Positions 1 to 11,763 of a stretch of 64,000 bases of DNA are shown one piece after another. Every line of letters begins with the position of its first letter. Position 1 is the stretch's first letter. Where the stretch lies: the NCBI RefSeq assembly GCF_042477335.2, contig NC_091249.1:43446001-43510000 (forward strand), given 5' to 3'. The position numbers and the translations under genes are program-made. The notes below the pieces were generated by a model. The model was not told the origin of the DNA. It worked only from the letters and a program-made list of their open reading frames with translations, and searched no databases. The stretch is from Ovis canadensis. Its lineage: Eukaryota; Chordata; Mammalia; Artiodactyla; Bovidae.

Positions 1-279
1 GGAGTGGTTCTTTATAGAAGCATCATGGTTATCATATAATCTCACACTATATGCTTTAGACAACTGCACAGTCTCCTGTAGGTTAGACCCACTGCCTCAG
101 GCCGACAGAGAGCCACCTCTCTCGGTGCTTCCCTGCAAGACCATGGAAGACCAAGGCTTATAAACTCAAACCACCTAACTTCACCACATTCTGTTGGTCA
201 GACAAAGCCAGTCCAAATTCAGCAGAGAGGAGAAATGAATACCACCTCTGGAGGAAATGAGCCCCAAAGTCACATTTTA
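1..279. other. Intergenic sequence, no gene seen
   Basis: Non-coding DNA at the left edge; nothing recognisable except the target site of the L1 that follows. Confidence 0.5.
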
Positions 280-297
280 AAAAAAGCGAGTGCCTCC

Positions 298-787
298 AAG
301 CATAAACAAAATGAAAACACAACCCACAGATTGGGAGAAAATACTTGTAATTGATGTGATCAACAAGGGTTTAATTTCCAAAATTTACAAACCACTCATG
401 AGGCTTAATGTCATCAAAACAAACAACCCAACCAAAAAATGGGCAGAAGACCTAAACAGACATTGCTCCAAGGAAGACTAGATGGCCAAGAGGCACATGA
501 AAAGATGTTCAACATCACTAATTATTAGAGAAATATAAATCAAAACTACAATGAGATATCACCTCATACCAATCAGAATGGTTAACGTAAAAAAAAAAAT
601 CTACAGACAATAAATACTGGAGAGGAAGTAGAGAGAAGAGAACCCTCCTACACGGTTGATGGGAATGCAAACTGGTACAGCCACCATGGAGAACAGTCTA
701 GCGGTCCCTTAAAAACCTAAAAACAGATCTACCATATGACCTTGCAGTCCTACTCCTGGGCACACATCTGGAGAAAAACATAGTCCG
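298..787 (+). mobile_element. L1 LINE fragment with target-site duplication
   Basis: The sequence reads as the end of L1 ORF2 and adjoining 3' region in sense, including the conserved stretch around 480-760. It is flanked by near-identical 18-bp repeats at 280-297 and 788-805 (AAAAAAG, one differing base, GAGTGCCTCC), so it is one insertion. It lacks the usual L1 3' end and poly(A). Confidence 0.85.
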
Positions 788-1764
788 AAAAAAGAGAGTG
801 CCTCCTGGGAAGTGGGGGATGGGGAGGGGTAGGGGGACAGGATTTATTGTCATTAAATGATCCGTCACACATCAATAAATGTAGAACTGGCGCAATTGAG
901 GATTCAGTGATGACACAGAAATCCCAAGCTCAGTACTCATCTTAACAAGGCAGACACAATCATCATTGTGATTAATAATTTCCCACTGGTTTTTTTTTTT
1001 TTTGAATGCAGAAAAACTGAAAAACTATTTTCCTATAACTGTCATTGAAGGCAAGAATTTTCAGTAACCACTTTATGATGGAATTAGTAACCACCTAATT
1101 ATTTGGAATTTTAGCTGAAAAGTCATCTACTCATAACAGAAATATTACCTTCAGAAAGCCCCTCCAAGCCACAAGGGTCTAGAATTCCAGGACCTACATT
1201 GAGCTGTAAAGGACTCTATTAACCCCTGTTACTGAAAACGTCATAGTTTTCAAGTGTCTCTGGCATGTTCCTTCATTCAGTGTAAATCTCAGGGGCTTTT
1301 CAGATCATTGAGATCAGTTTATGATGGGTCCTTGGTAGAAAAAGAGCTTAAAAAATCCTCTCTCCTCCCCTATTTAAAATCTTTCATCTGGTCTATGCTT
1401 GAGAACAGACCAAGTGTGGCTGACCCTGCAGGGAAGTCCTCTGCTGGAAGCCCCAGGGGGCTTTCCGATCCAGGCTGCTGGCGGCCCCGCACAGAGTTCT
1501 TTTCCTTCCCCAGACATCACCATTCTCGGTCAGGCTGGGAGGCACTGGATGGAAGCTGGGTCTGGTTGGTGGTGGCAGCACCTCAGAGGAGGCACTCAGG
1601 TGTGCAAGAAGCTGATATCACCCCAAGACCAGGTGGGCTCAGAGGACTCACCCGAGAAATGGGTGACTCTCCACACCTGGGCCTGCCTGGACCGGGGATT
1701 CTTTTCCTTTCTTTCTACATCCATTTCAAATTCCATTTTCACTTGCTACTTTTGAAAAATGACT

Positions 1765-2412
1765 GAAAACTGCCATATGACCCAGCAATCCACTCCTGGG
1801 CACATACCCTGAAAAAATCATAATTGAAAAAGACACATGTACCCCAGTGTTCATTGCAGCACTATTTACAAAAGCCAGGACATGGAAGCAACCTAGACGC
1901 TCATTGACAGATGAATGGATAAAGAAGTTGTGGTACATTTATGCAATGGAATATTACTCAGTCATAAAAAGGAATAAATTTGAGTCAGTTCTAGTGAGGT
2001 AGATGAACCTAGAGCCTGCTATACAGAGTGAAGTAAGTCAGAAAGAGAAAAACAAATATCGTTGTTAATGCACATATATGGAATCTAGAAAAATGGTACA
2101 GTGAACCTATTTGCAGGGCAGAAATAGAGACAGAGACACAGCAAACAGACTTGTGAAGGGTAAGGAGAGGGTGGGATGAATTGAGGGAGTGGCTCTGAGA
2201 CTCGTACACTACCATGTGGAAAACAGATGGCCAGTGGAGGTCTGCTGTTTGACACGGAGAGCTCGACCTGGTGCTCTGTGACAACCTGGAGGGATGGGAT
2301 GGGGTGGGGACCTATGTATACTTTTGGCTGATTCACATTGTTGTATGGCAGAAACCAACACAACATTGTAAAGCAATCATCCTCCAATTAAAAATAAATT
2401 AAAAAAAAAAAG
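1765..2412 (+). mobile_element. Ruminant L1 3' end (L1-BT type) with poly(A)
   Basis: Sense L1: end of ORF2, then the ruminant-specific 3' UTR, ending with AATTAAAAATAAATT and an A run at 2400-2412. The antisense open frames here are not genes. A related copy is at 24845-25095. Confidence 0.9.
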
Positions 2413-2577
2413 AAAATGACTGCAGTGGTTGCAAGATCTGAAAATCTTTTCTTTTGAACAATGTCTTTGTTGTGGCAGGAGGGAATACTTAGCACTTTTT
2501 CATTTCTGTAAACCATCTCCCGTCTTCCAAAAACATTTTAAAGTCACGACTTACACATCATCATAAAAGATATCTCA

Positions 2578-2715
2578 GGACTTCTCTGGTGGTCCAATGG
2601 TAAAGAACCCACCTGTCAATTCACCGCAATGAGAAACCTGCACACTGCAACTAGAGAAAGCCCAGATGCAGCAACAAAGACCTACTGCAGGCTAAATAAA
2701 TAAATAAACATAAAA
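2578..2715 (+). mobile_element. CHR-type tRNA-Glu-derived SINE, internally deleted
   Basis: Starts with GGACTTCTCTGGTGGTCCA, has the later CTAGAGAAAGCCC segment, and ends in an AAATAAATAAATAAA tail. The middle of the element is missing. Confidence 0.75.
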
Positions 2716-2849
2716 AAGACACCCCAGAGAGTATTATATTAATCAAACGCAATGAAAAATAAAATAAAAAGTTAGATGAGCAAAATAACCGAAAGACTAA
2801 GGAAAAACAACAAAGCACTGAAGGTACATCTTTCGAGAGAAGAGGACTT

Positions 2850-4500
2850 TATTTTTTTCTCTTTTCCTTAATCCTAACATTTTTATTGTAAAAATAAATT
2901 CGCATATACTGGAACTTTAACACATATTTAAGGAGCTATTAAGAGTATTGTTTTCACTCCTAAAATAATACATTAGCTTATTTGTACAGATTGATGTGAA
3001 CACAGTGGCTTGCCGTTTATTTTATATTTGACTCTAATTTTATGGCCATGGATTAGCCCTACGACAGCAAATACAGGCTAGATTTACAGGGTCGCTGTCT
3101 TTCCTTCCCAAGGAAAGTGTATTAAATTGCTACTCTGTGCCCGGGCCGTCTCAATCTGAAAGCACAGTAAGTAGCCCTTAGACCTACCTTCAAATAGAAA
3201 GAAAGAAAGAAAGAAAGAAAGAAACAGAACAAGAAGAGAAGGAATGTGGACTGCAACAATTTCAAATATGTACTATCAGCTTTCTTTCTTGAGCACTGCT
3301 CTTGACCAGAAATCCTAGGAGCGACTGGCTTATCAGTTGATGGGGAAAGATATTCAAGGAGAAACCCACACAGACACTGCTAGCCAGCAGTCAGCACTGA
3401 ACGCACAAAATGATAAGAATGCCAGTGTTTAAAAGAGCTGGGACTTTTTGAAACGGAGTAGTACATGGACTTTGTCAATCTGATGTTTTAACGAGGAGAC
3501 AAATGCCACCATTTTACTTTGCCAACTTTTTTTTTGGTGGGGGAGATGATGTTTGCTTCTGAAGATGCTAATAATATCTCTAGTTGCAGCCAAGAAAAAG
3601 TTGCCCTCTAGACTACTGTTGTTACCAGCACTTGGGCTCCGAATGAGTATTTCTGTGAAACAGTCGTGCTAGAAGTCTTTTAAAGTCACTTGAAAATACT
3701 AATAATTTAAGCTTTCCCAAATTTCCAATTTTTAAAGAAAAATTATTAGGGCAATTTCCATTACCAAGAATGCACATGGCAGAGAAATATTTAAACAGAG
3801 ATTTCTCTCTTCTGCAACAGTTAGGTTTCCTTAAATATAGGGAGATACCGTTAAACCAATACATGAGAGTCAATTTGTAGATTTTACCTTTTAAATTAAG
3901 CATAGTAGATGGTATGTTTCAGTCCCACAAAACATGTTTTGAAGTAGATAAATCTGCTTGCAGTAACTTCATAAATGTCCCTCTGACTTTGGATTTATTT
4001 CAACTGTCTCTAGTGAGGGCACTTCACATGCTTATAAATCTCTTTCATTTCTTTTTGTGCTTTAGCGCTTCATGTTAATGGGCTCCATAACTGTTACATA
4101 AAACACATCTATCTGCTAAGGTTTAGGACCAAACATTTGTACCAAGATTGTTTAAAAGTTGGCAGCCTAGGTGAATAGTAAATAATAGTGAATAGAAGCA
4201 AACATAAATATATAGATCAATTAAATAATCGATTTTTCCCAAAGAATTTTTTGGAAAGGTTGCCTGAACCTGTCAAGGTAGACACTTTCAGCACTCAGAT
4301 CAATGCAGCGTGCAGCAAGAATCATCAGGGTTTCATAGCATTCAATTTTAGTTCTCTCAAGTAAATAGATTTCCCCTAATTTCTGGAATACAATCAGTGT
4401 TTAATCAATCTCCTTTTTTACTCTAAGTTGCAAGAACTATTTTCACTTGCTCTCCACTTCTCACTCCTTCCCAATCATCATACTCAAACCCAACTTATGC
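2850..4500. other. Intergenic, AT-rich, no gene seen
   Basis: Apart from a (GAAA)n tract at 3198-3224, I see no recognisable repeat or coding exon. Short open frames have no family resemblance. Confidence 0.5.
3198..3224. repeat. (GAAA)n simple repeat
   Basis: About seven tandem AAAG units, interrupted at the 3' end by ACAG. Confidence 0.9.
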
Positions 4501-4504
4501 TTCT

Positions 4505-5525
4505 TGCTGTTCAGTTGCTCAGTCATGTCCAACTCTATGCAACCCCATGGACTGCAGTATGCCAGGCTTCCCTGTTCTTCACCATCTCCTGGAGCCTGTT
4601 CAAACTCATGTCCATTGAGCTGGTGATGCCATCCAACCATTTTGTCCTCTGTCGTCCCCTTCTCCTCCTGCCATCAATCTTTCCCAGAATCAGGGTTTTT
4701 TCCCAATGAGTCAGTTCTTCACATCAGGTGGCCAAATATTGGACCTTCAGCTTCAGCATCAGTCCTTCCAGTGAATATTCAGGACTGATTTCCTTTAGGA
4801 TGGACTGGTTGGATCTCCTTGCTGTCCAAGGGACTCTCAAGAGTCTTCTCCAACACTACAGTTTAACAGCATCAATTCTTCAGTGCTCAGCTTTCCTTAT
4901 GGTCCAACTCTCACATCCATACATGACTACTGGAAAAACCATACCTTTGACTACACAGACCTTTGTTGACAAAGTAATGTTTCTGCTTTTTAATATGCTG
5001 TCTTGGTTGGTCATAGCTTTTCTTCCAAGGAGCAAACGTCTTAATTTCGGGGCTGCAGTCACCATCTGTAGTGATTTTGGAGCACAAGAAAATAAAGTCT
5101 CTCGCTGTTTTCATTGTTTCCCCATCTATTTGTCATGAAGTGATAGGACTGGATGTTATGATTTTCATTTTTTGAAAGTTGAGTTTTAAGCCAAATTTTT
5201 CCCTCTCCTGTTTCACTTTCATCAAGAGGCTCTTTAGTTCCTCTTCTCTTTCTGCCATAAGCATGGTATCATCTGCGCATCTGAAGTTATTGACATTTCT
5301 CCCTGCAGTCTTGATTCCAGCTTGTGCATTTCTCATGATATACTCTGCATATAAGTTAAAGAAGCAGGGTGACAATATATAGCCTTGACGTATTCCTTTC
5401 CAAATTTGGAACCAGTCTGTTGTTCCATGTCCAGTTCTGTTACTTCTTGGCCTGCATACAGGATTCTCAGGAAGCAGGTAAGGTGGTCTGGCATTCCCAT
5501 CTCTTAAAGAGTTTCCCACAGTTTG
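4505..5525 (-). mobile_element. BovB LINE, 5'-truncated, antisense
   Basis: On the - strand this encodes broken pieces of the BovB reverse transcriptase and its C-terminal region. The catalytic box reads CADD where the family has YADD, and the frame is interrupted several times. The 3' end is the TTCAGTTGCTCAGTC-type BovB terminus at 4510 (on +). The element is inactive. Confidence 0.92.
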
Positions 5526-5529
5526 TTCT

Positions 5530-6949
5530 ATGTTCCCTAAATTAACCATTTGTGGCCACTGACTTAAAGTTAGATAATTGTGTAATTTCACACTTGAAAT
5601 TCATAGAACAGGCATATTAAAGTTTCAGATGAACTTCAGTTCCTCAGTTTTATATGTTTCTAATAATCCTTTGCTCACAGGGTCTTGCACACAGTAGGAA
5701 CTCAATGAAGGTGAGATTGCCCCTTGACGGTCATTTTTAATGGGCTTGATCTCCACCTCATACTCTCAGAGCCATTGACTGGCATGAAAGAAAAATCACT
5801 TTATATAGTTTATATAGTTTATATAGTTTAAACACATTCTACCTCTGAAGCTCCTTGAGGGCAGGAACCAAGGATCTTCAAACCTTCATTTTTTTTTACC
5901 CCAGTGCCTAGCGTGGGTAAATGTCAGCAGAAGTCAATGCTCTCACTTCTCTTCTGGCCTGCAGAGGAATTCTGGGAAGGTGAGAAGAAAGGCAAGATGA
6001 CCTTCTAATTCCTTGAAGACTGTTACTGAAGTTTGGCATGGGTGGTCAGTGAAGGGAGAACATTTGAGTAAATAGCTCCAGAAAAAAATGTGCTATGCAC
6101 ATTAAAGATGGAAACAATAAGAGAGTCCCAGTGACTTCCCTCCAATACTGAGTCCTAGCCAGACCCCAGCACCTCCTAGTGATCTAAGGTGACTTCACCC
6201 TCATCCCAACAATTGAAAGGAATTTTCCAGGCAAAAACTCACCATTCAAATGCAAGAATTAACAAAAGCCTTCAGCATTTATTTTCTAAACATGAATTTA
6301 ATTTAGCAAAGCTTCTTTGTAGTTTGAAGGAAGGTAACATTTGACTCAACTAAGGTGTCATTTATATAAATGAGGAAAAAAGTAACACAATAGCAAAGAA
6401 ATAAAGTATTTTGAATGACACTGAGAGGTAGCTTTGAGAGCCATATTTATGTTAAAAGCAGCAGAAATGTAAAACTTGCTTATGATATACTAGGGAAAAA
6501 ACCTAAATATGATAAAACTGTACTCTCTGGTACTTATAAATCATTAGTAAATGAAACACAGCACTCTTTATGATGAATCAAAACTACAACAAAAGTGGCA
6601 AGCTATAAATATAAACCTCCAGTTTATTTCGACACTACAAAAGATAACTGCTGACACACTAGCGAATCCTTTTCACATTTCATAAATGCAATACATTTGG
6701 ATAGATGCAAAATATACTGTACACATTTTATATCAATCTTACCTTTTATCTGTTATTTATATTATACAATTTACACCACTATTGTATCACAAAAATGCTT
6801 TAGAAACATGTGAAAGAGACCATGAAGGAATGCACACAAATGAAAGTAATTGCTTTAGGTAGTGGCACAGCTTATAAGTGATTTTTGAATGACTGAAACT
6901 TTTCTAAAGTTGGTAAGAGACATCAAGTCACAGAATTAAGAAGCCCTGT
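5530..6949. other. Intergenic AT-rich DNA with an L2-like remnant and a minisatellite
   Basis: An L2-like 3' end in sense is suggested at about 5830-5935 (CTCCTTGAGGGCAGGAACC). The rest is AT-rich with no exon or RNA gene seen. Confidence 0.45.
5800..5830. repeat. Three-copy 9-bp repeat TTTATATAG
   Basis: Three perfect tandem copies followed by a partial fourth. Confidence 0.9.
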
Positions 6950-6954
6950 GAATC

Positions 6955-7142
6955 CCAGTCATTCAGTCATGTCTGACTCTTTGTGACCCCATGCACTATA
7001 CAGTCTGTGGAATTCTCCAGGCTGGAATACTGGAGTGGGTAGTGGTTCCCTTTTCCAGGGAATCTTCCCAACCCAGGGATTGAACCCAGGTCTCCTGCAC
7101 TGCGGGTGGATTCTTTACCAGCTGAGCCACCAGGGAAGCCCA
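6955..7142 (-). mobile_element. Bov-tA SINE, antisense
   Basis: Full-length antisense copy ending in the reverse complement of the tRNA-like head (CAGCTGAGCCACCAGGGAAG). Confidence 0.92.
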
Positions 7143-7182
7143 AAGACTTGCTCCTTGGAAGAATAGCTGTGACAAACCTAGG

Positions 7183-7396
7183 TAGTGGTGGTTTAGTGGC
7201 TAAGTTGTGTCCAACTCTTGTGACCCCATGGACTGTAGTCTGCCAGGCTCCTCTGTAGATGGGATTCTCCAGGCAAGAATACTGGAGTGGGTTGCCATTT
7301 CATTTGCCAGGGCATCTTCCCAATACACAAATCGAACCTGGGTCTCCTGCCTTGCAAGGCAGATTCTTGACTGATTGAGCTACAAGGGAAGTCCAT
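7183..7396 (-). mobile_element. Bov-tA SINE, antisense, diverged
   Basis: Second antisense copy 40 bp from the previous one; more diverged (TTGAGCTACAAGGGAAGTCC head). Confidence 0.9.
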
Positions 7397-7804
7397 GAAT
7401 CCCAAGAAGGATAAATAAAAAGAAATCTGTACTTAAGCAAATTCTAATATAACTGCTTTGAAAATATAGAAAAATATTAAAATCATCTAGATTTTTAAAA
7501 GACAGACTGCTTTCAAAGGAGTAATAGCAGATTTCTCAATAGAGATAATGGAAATGAGAAGTCAAAAGAAATGACATGTTCATGTTGTTGAATGAAAATA
7601 ATTTTATACTGGGCAAAAATATCCTTCAGGAATCACATTTCCAGATAAAAATAAAATAATTTCTTACCAGCAGACTACCACTTAAGGAAATACCAAATAG
7701 AATTCTTTAGGCAGGAGGAAAATGATCAGTGTATAAAGTTAGAAGTACAGGAAGTAATAAAGAGCAAAGACAATGCAAATATTTGGATAAATCTAAATGT
7801 ATAT
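7397..7804. other. AT-rich intergenic spacer
   Basis: No gene seen; sequence is consistent with old L1-derived DNA but not assigned. Confidence 0.4.
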
Positions 7805-8520
7805 GATTTTATTTGGCAATACTGTGTTTTCCAAATTTTCTGGCATACTGAGTGCAGCACTTTAACAGTATCATCTTGTAGGACTGGAAATAACTCAATG
7901 GAATTTCATCACCTTCACTAGCTTTGTTCATAGTGATGCTTCCTAAGGCCCACTTAACTTCGCATTCCAGGATGTCTGGCTCTAGGTGAGTGATCACACC
8001 ATCATGATTATCTGGGTCGTGAAGATGTTTTTCTGTATAGTTCTTCTGTTTATTCTTGCTACCCTTTCTTAATAGCATCTTCTGCTTCTGTTAGGTCCAT
8101 ACCATTTTTGTCCTTTATTGTGCCCATCTTTGCATGAAAAGTTCCCTTGGTATCTCTAATTTTCTTGATGAGATCTCTAGTCTTTCCCATTTTATTGCTT
8201 TCCTCTATTTCTTTGCATTGATCACTGAGGAAGGCTTTCTTATCTCTCCTTGCTATTCTTTGGAACTCTGCATTCAAATGGGTATATCTTTCCTTTTCTC
8301 CTTTGCCTTTAGCTTCTCTTTTTCTCAGCTATTTGCAAGGCCTCCTCAGACAACCATTTTGCCTTTTTGAATTTCTTTTTCTTGGGGATGGTCTTGATCA
8401 CTGCCCACTGTACAATGTCATGAATCTCCGTCCATAGTTCTTCAGGCACTCTATCAGATCTAATCCCTTGAATCTACTTGTCACTTCCACTGTATAATCA
8501 TAAGGGATTTGATTTAGTTC
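7805..8520 (-). mobile_element. BovB LINE, inverted 5' part of a rearranged copy
   Basis: On the - strand this reads as the central BovB ORF before the reverse transcriptase core (frames at 8277-8059 and 8078-7809). It ends at its low-coordinate side with CCAGAAAATTTGGAAAAC, the same element position at which the adjoining sense part begins. Confidence 0.88.
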
Positions 8521-9895
8521 CAACCAGCAAATTTGGAAAACTCAGCAGTGGCCACAGGACTGGAAAGGCCAGTTTTCATTCCAATCCCAAAGAAAGGGAA
8601 TGCCAAAGAATATTCAAACTACCACACAATTGCACTCATCTCACACTAGCAAAATAATGCTCAAAATTCTCCAAGCGAGGCTTCAACAGTACATGAACTG
8701 AGAACTTCCATATGTTCAAGCTGGATTTAGAAAAGACAGATGAACCAGAGATCAAATTGCCAACATCTGCTGGATCATCGAAAAAGCAAGAGAATTCCAG
8801 AAAAACATCTACTTCTGCTTTATTGACTATGCCAAATTCTTTGTGTGGATCACGACACACTGTGGAAAATTCTTAAAGAGATCGGAATACCAGACTACCT
8901 TAACTGCCTCCTGAGAAACCTGTATGCAGGTCAAGAAGCAACAGTTAGAATCAGACATGGAACAACAGACTGGTTCCAAATTGGGAAAGGAATACATCAA
9001 GGCTGTATATTGTCACCTTGCTTATTTAACTTATATGCATCATGCAAAATGCTGGGCTGGATGAAGCACAAGCTAGAATCAAGATTGCTAGGAGAAATAT
9101 CAATAATCTCAGATATGCAGATAACACCATCCTTATGGCAGAAAGCAAAGAGGAAACTGAAAAGCCTCTTGATGAAAGTAAAAGAGGAGAGTGAAAAAAG
9201 CTGGCTTGAAACTCAACATTCAAAAAATGAAGATCATGGCTTCTGGCCCCATCACTTAATGGCAGACAGATGGGGAAACAATGGAAACAGTGAGAGACTT
9301 TACTTTGTGGGGACTCCAAAGTCACTGCAGATGGTGACTGCAGCCATGAAATTAAAAGACTCTTGCTCCTTGGGAGAAAAGCTATGACCAACCTAGACAG
9401 CATATTAAAAAGCAGAGACATTACTTTGCTGCCAAAGGTCCACATAGTCAAAGGTATGGTTTTTCCAGTAGTCATGTAAGGATGTGAGAGTTGGACCACA
9501 AAGAAAGGTGAGCGCCCAGGAATTGATTCTTTTGAACTGTGGTGTTAGAGAAGACTCTTAAGAGTCCCTTGGACTGCAAGGAGATCCAACCAGTCCATCC
9601 TAAAGGAAATCAGTCCCGAATGTTCATTGGAAGAACTGATGCTGAAGCTGAAGGTCCAATATTTGGCCATCTATTGTGAAGAACTGACCCACTGGAAAAG
9701 ACCCTGATGCTGGGAAAGACTGCTGGCAGGAGGAGAAGGGAATGACAGAGGATGAGATGGTTGGATGGCATCACCGACTTAATGGACATGAGTTTGAGCA
9801 AGTTCCAGGAGTTGGTGATGGACAGGGAAGCCTGGTGTGATACAGTCCATGGGGTCACAAAGAGTTGGACATGCCGGAGCAATTGAACTGAACTG
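8521..9895 (+). mobile_element. BovB LINE, sense 3' part of a rearranged copy
   Basis: Sense BovB from the CCAGCAAATTTGGAAAACTC position through the reverse transcriptase to the GAACTGAACTGA end. The catalytic box reads YADN instead of YADD, and the frame is broken in several places. Together with 7805-8520 it forms one copy with an inverted 5' portion. Confidence 0.92.
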
Positions 9896-11050
9896 ATTAT
9901 GAGTTGTGGGGATAAAAAAAAAATTCATGACTACACCTACACAAAATTACATGAAAGCAAATAGAATTAAGTGTCCTGAGGTTTTATATTATCCAGAAAG
10001 AGAATAAAACTAACAAGTAACAATAGGCTTTGAAAAATCAAGATTGCATGCTGTAATCTCTAATAAGACTACTGAAAGAGTATTAAAAGGATGAGTAAAT
10101 ATCAGACTAAAAAGAGAAACATAAAATAGGGTACCAATAGAAATAAAATATGAAGACATTATATTTAAATAGAAACATGAAGTAAATACATTAAATGTAA
10201 ACAGGCTATATATTCTGCTTAAGATAAAGATACCAAACTTTATTTAAGAAACAATTTATGCTATTTACTAGAGATATATTGAAATATAAGGACAGATAGA
10301 TTAAAAGTAGAATAATAGTAAAAGATAAACCATGCATTGGGTAGACAAAAGAAAGACGGTGAGTTATAATTCAGACTTCAAGGCTGAAAGCATTACCAGA
10401 AGTAAAGAGTGATACTTCATAACTTATCAAAAAATAATATTGTAGTTTTTTGTACTCATAAATAATAAAGTTGCCTCAAAACACATGAAGAAAAATTTAC
10501 AAATCTATGAGGAGAAATTGACAATTTATAGTGATAATGAGATATTTTAACGTGCTCCTATAGTAACTCTTATAACCCTTATAACAAGCAGATAAAAGGT
10601 CAAGAATGATAGAGATATGAAATGTAGGATTAAAAGCTCGATCTAATGAACATACACAGAATACTGAGTCCAGCAACGGCAGAAGACACTGAATACACAG
10701 GAAACTGTTTACCCCCCAAACTGACCAGATCTTATGTCATAAACCAAGTCTCCAAGTGTTTTAAAAGAATGAAAAATAAAGAGTATGCTTTCTTACCACA
10801 ATACAACTAAGCTAGGACTTATTAATAAAAGGATTGTTAAAGAGCTATGTTTTGGAAATAAACCACACTTCTAGGCAACACGAGTTTTTTTAAGTGTAAA
10901 TTCGAAAATATTTTTAACTGAATGATAACGAAAATACTACATATCAAAATTTTAGATGTGGAAAGCATCTAAAGTGCTTCTTAAGGGGAATTTTATCATT
11001 TTAATTGCACATAGATGTGAAAGAAGAAAGGCTAAAAATTTTGATGAATT
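9896..11050. other. AT-rich intergenic DNA, no gene seen
   Basis: Very AT-rich with A runs; probably decayed L1 but no segment is diagnostic. No exon seen. Confidence 0.4.
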
Positions 11051-11054
11051 TAGG

Positions 11055-11225
11055 AAAATAAATCAGAGAGAGAAAGACAAGTATCACATTATTTCTCATA
11101 GGTGGAATCTTAAAACATCAAAAGCAAACAAACAAAAAAACAGCTTATCTCGTACAGGAAACGGATGGTGACTGCCAGCAGTGGGAGCTGGGGATGGGAG
11201 AAATGGGTAACTTATTCTTGGTTTT
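11055..11225 (+). mobile_element. L1 3'-end fragment, sense
   Basis: Contains the L1-like CAGAGAGAGAAAGACAAGTA stretch and the following GGTGACTGCCAGCAGTGGG region. The 71-residue open frame is a remnant. Confidence 0.6.
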
Positions 11226-11409
11226 GTTTTTAGTTTAAACAAATGGAAAAAAACACAATCTAAGTTCTTTGTATCATAGTTTTCAGGATTCTTTCTTCTC
11301 AGGAATGTTGTTAGTCATGGATTTAAGAAAAAAAAAAAGAATTCGGCTTACACAACATTAAGAGCTGAACTACTACACCCACCCTCCCCTGCCAACCCTG
11401 CCACACACA

Positions 11410-11763
11410 CACCTATTAGAATAGCTAAAATTGAAAACACTAACACCACCAAATGCTGGTAAGGATGTGGAGCAACAGGAACTCTCACTCATTGCTGGTA
11501 CAGTCACCATGGAAGACAGTTTGGCGGTTTTTTACAAAATGAAACATACTCTTACCATATGATCCAGCAATCAAGGTATTTATCCACAGGAATTGAAAAA
11601 TTACACCTGTATAAAAACTTGTATACAGAGCTAATAGTGTCTTTTTTCCTAATTCCATAACTTGGAAGCAATCAAGAGCTGTCCTTTAGTAGGTAAATGG
11701 ATAAACAGCAGTATAGCATACAATGGAGAGCTATTCAGCAATAAAAAAACAAATGAGTTACTG
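11410..11763 (+). mobile_element. L1 LINE, sense, 5' portion of a copy split by BovB
   Basis: L1 ORF2-end sequence (GGATGTGGAGCAACAGGAAC, ATATGATCCAGCAATC, GGATAAACAGC) runs until 11763, where BovB begins. The L1 resumes at about 14742 with ACATGGAGGACATGTTAATG. Confidence 0.85.

Noticed and set aside
1254-1766. 170-residue open frame on + with a GC-rich core near 1400-1700
   Set aside because: No domain or family resemblance, low-complexity Pro/Gly/Ser composition, and a second frame equally open over the same bases.
8845-9387. 180-residue open frame
   Set aside because: It is a shifted mixture of BovB reverse transcriptase reading, with the catalytic box damaged; part of the rearranged copy at 7805-9895.
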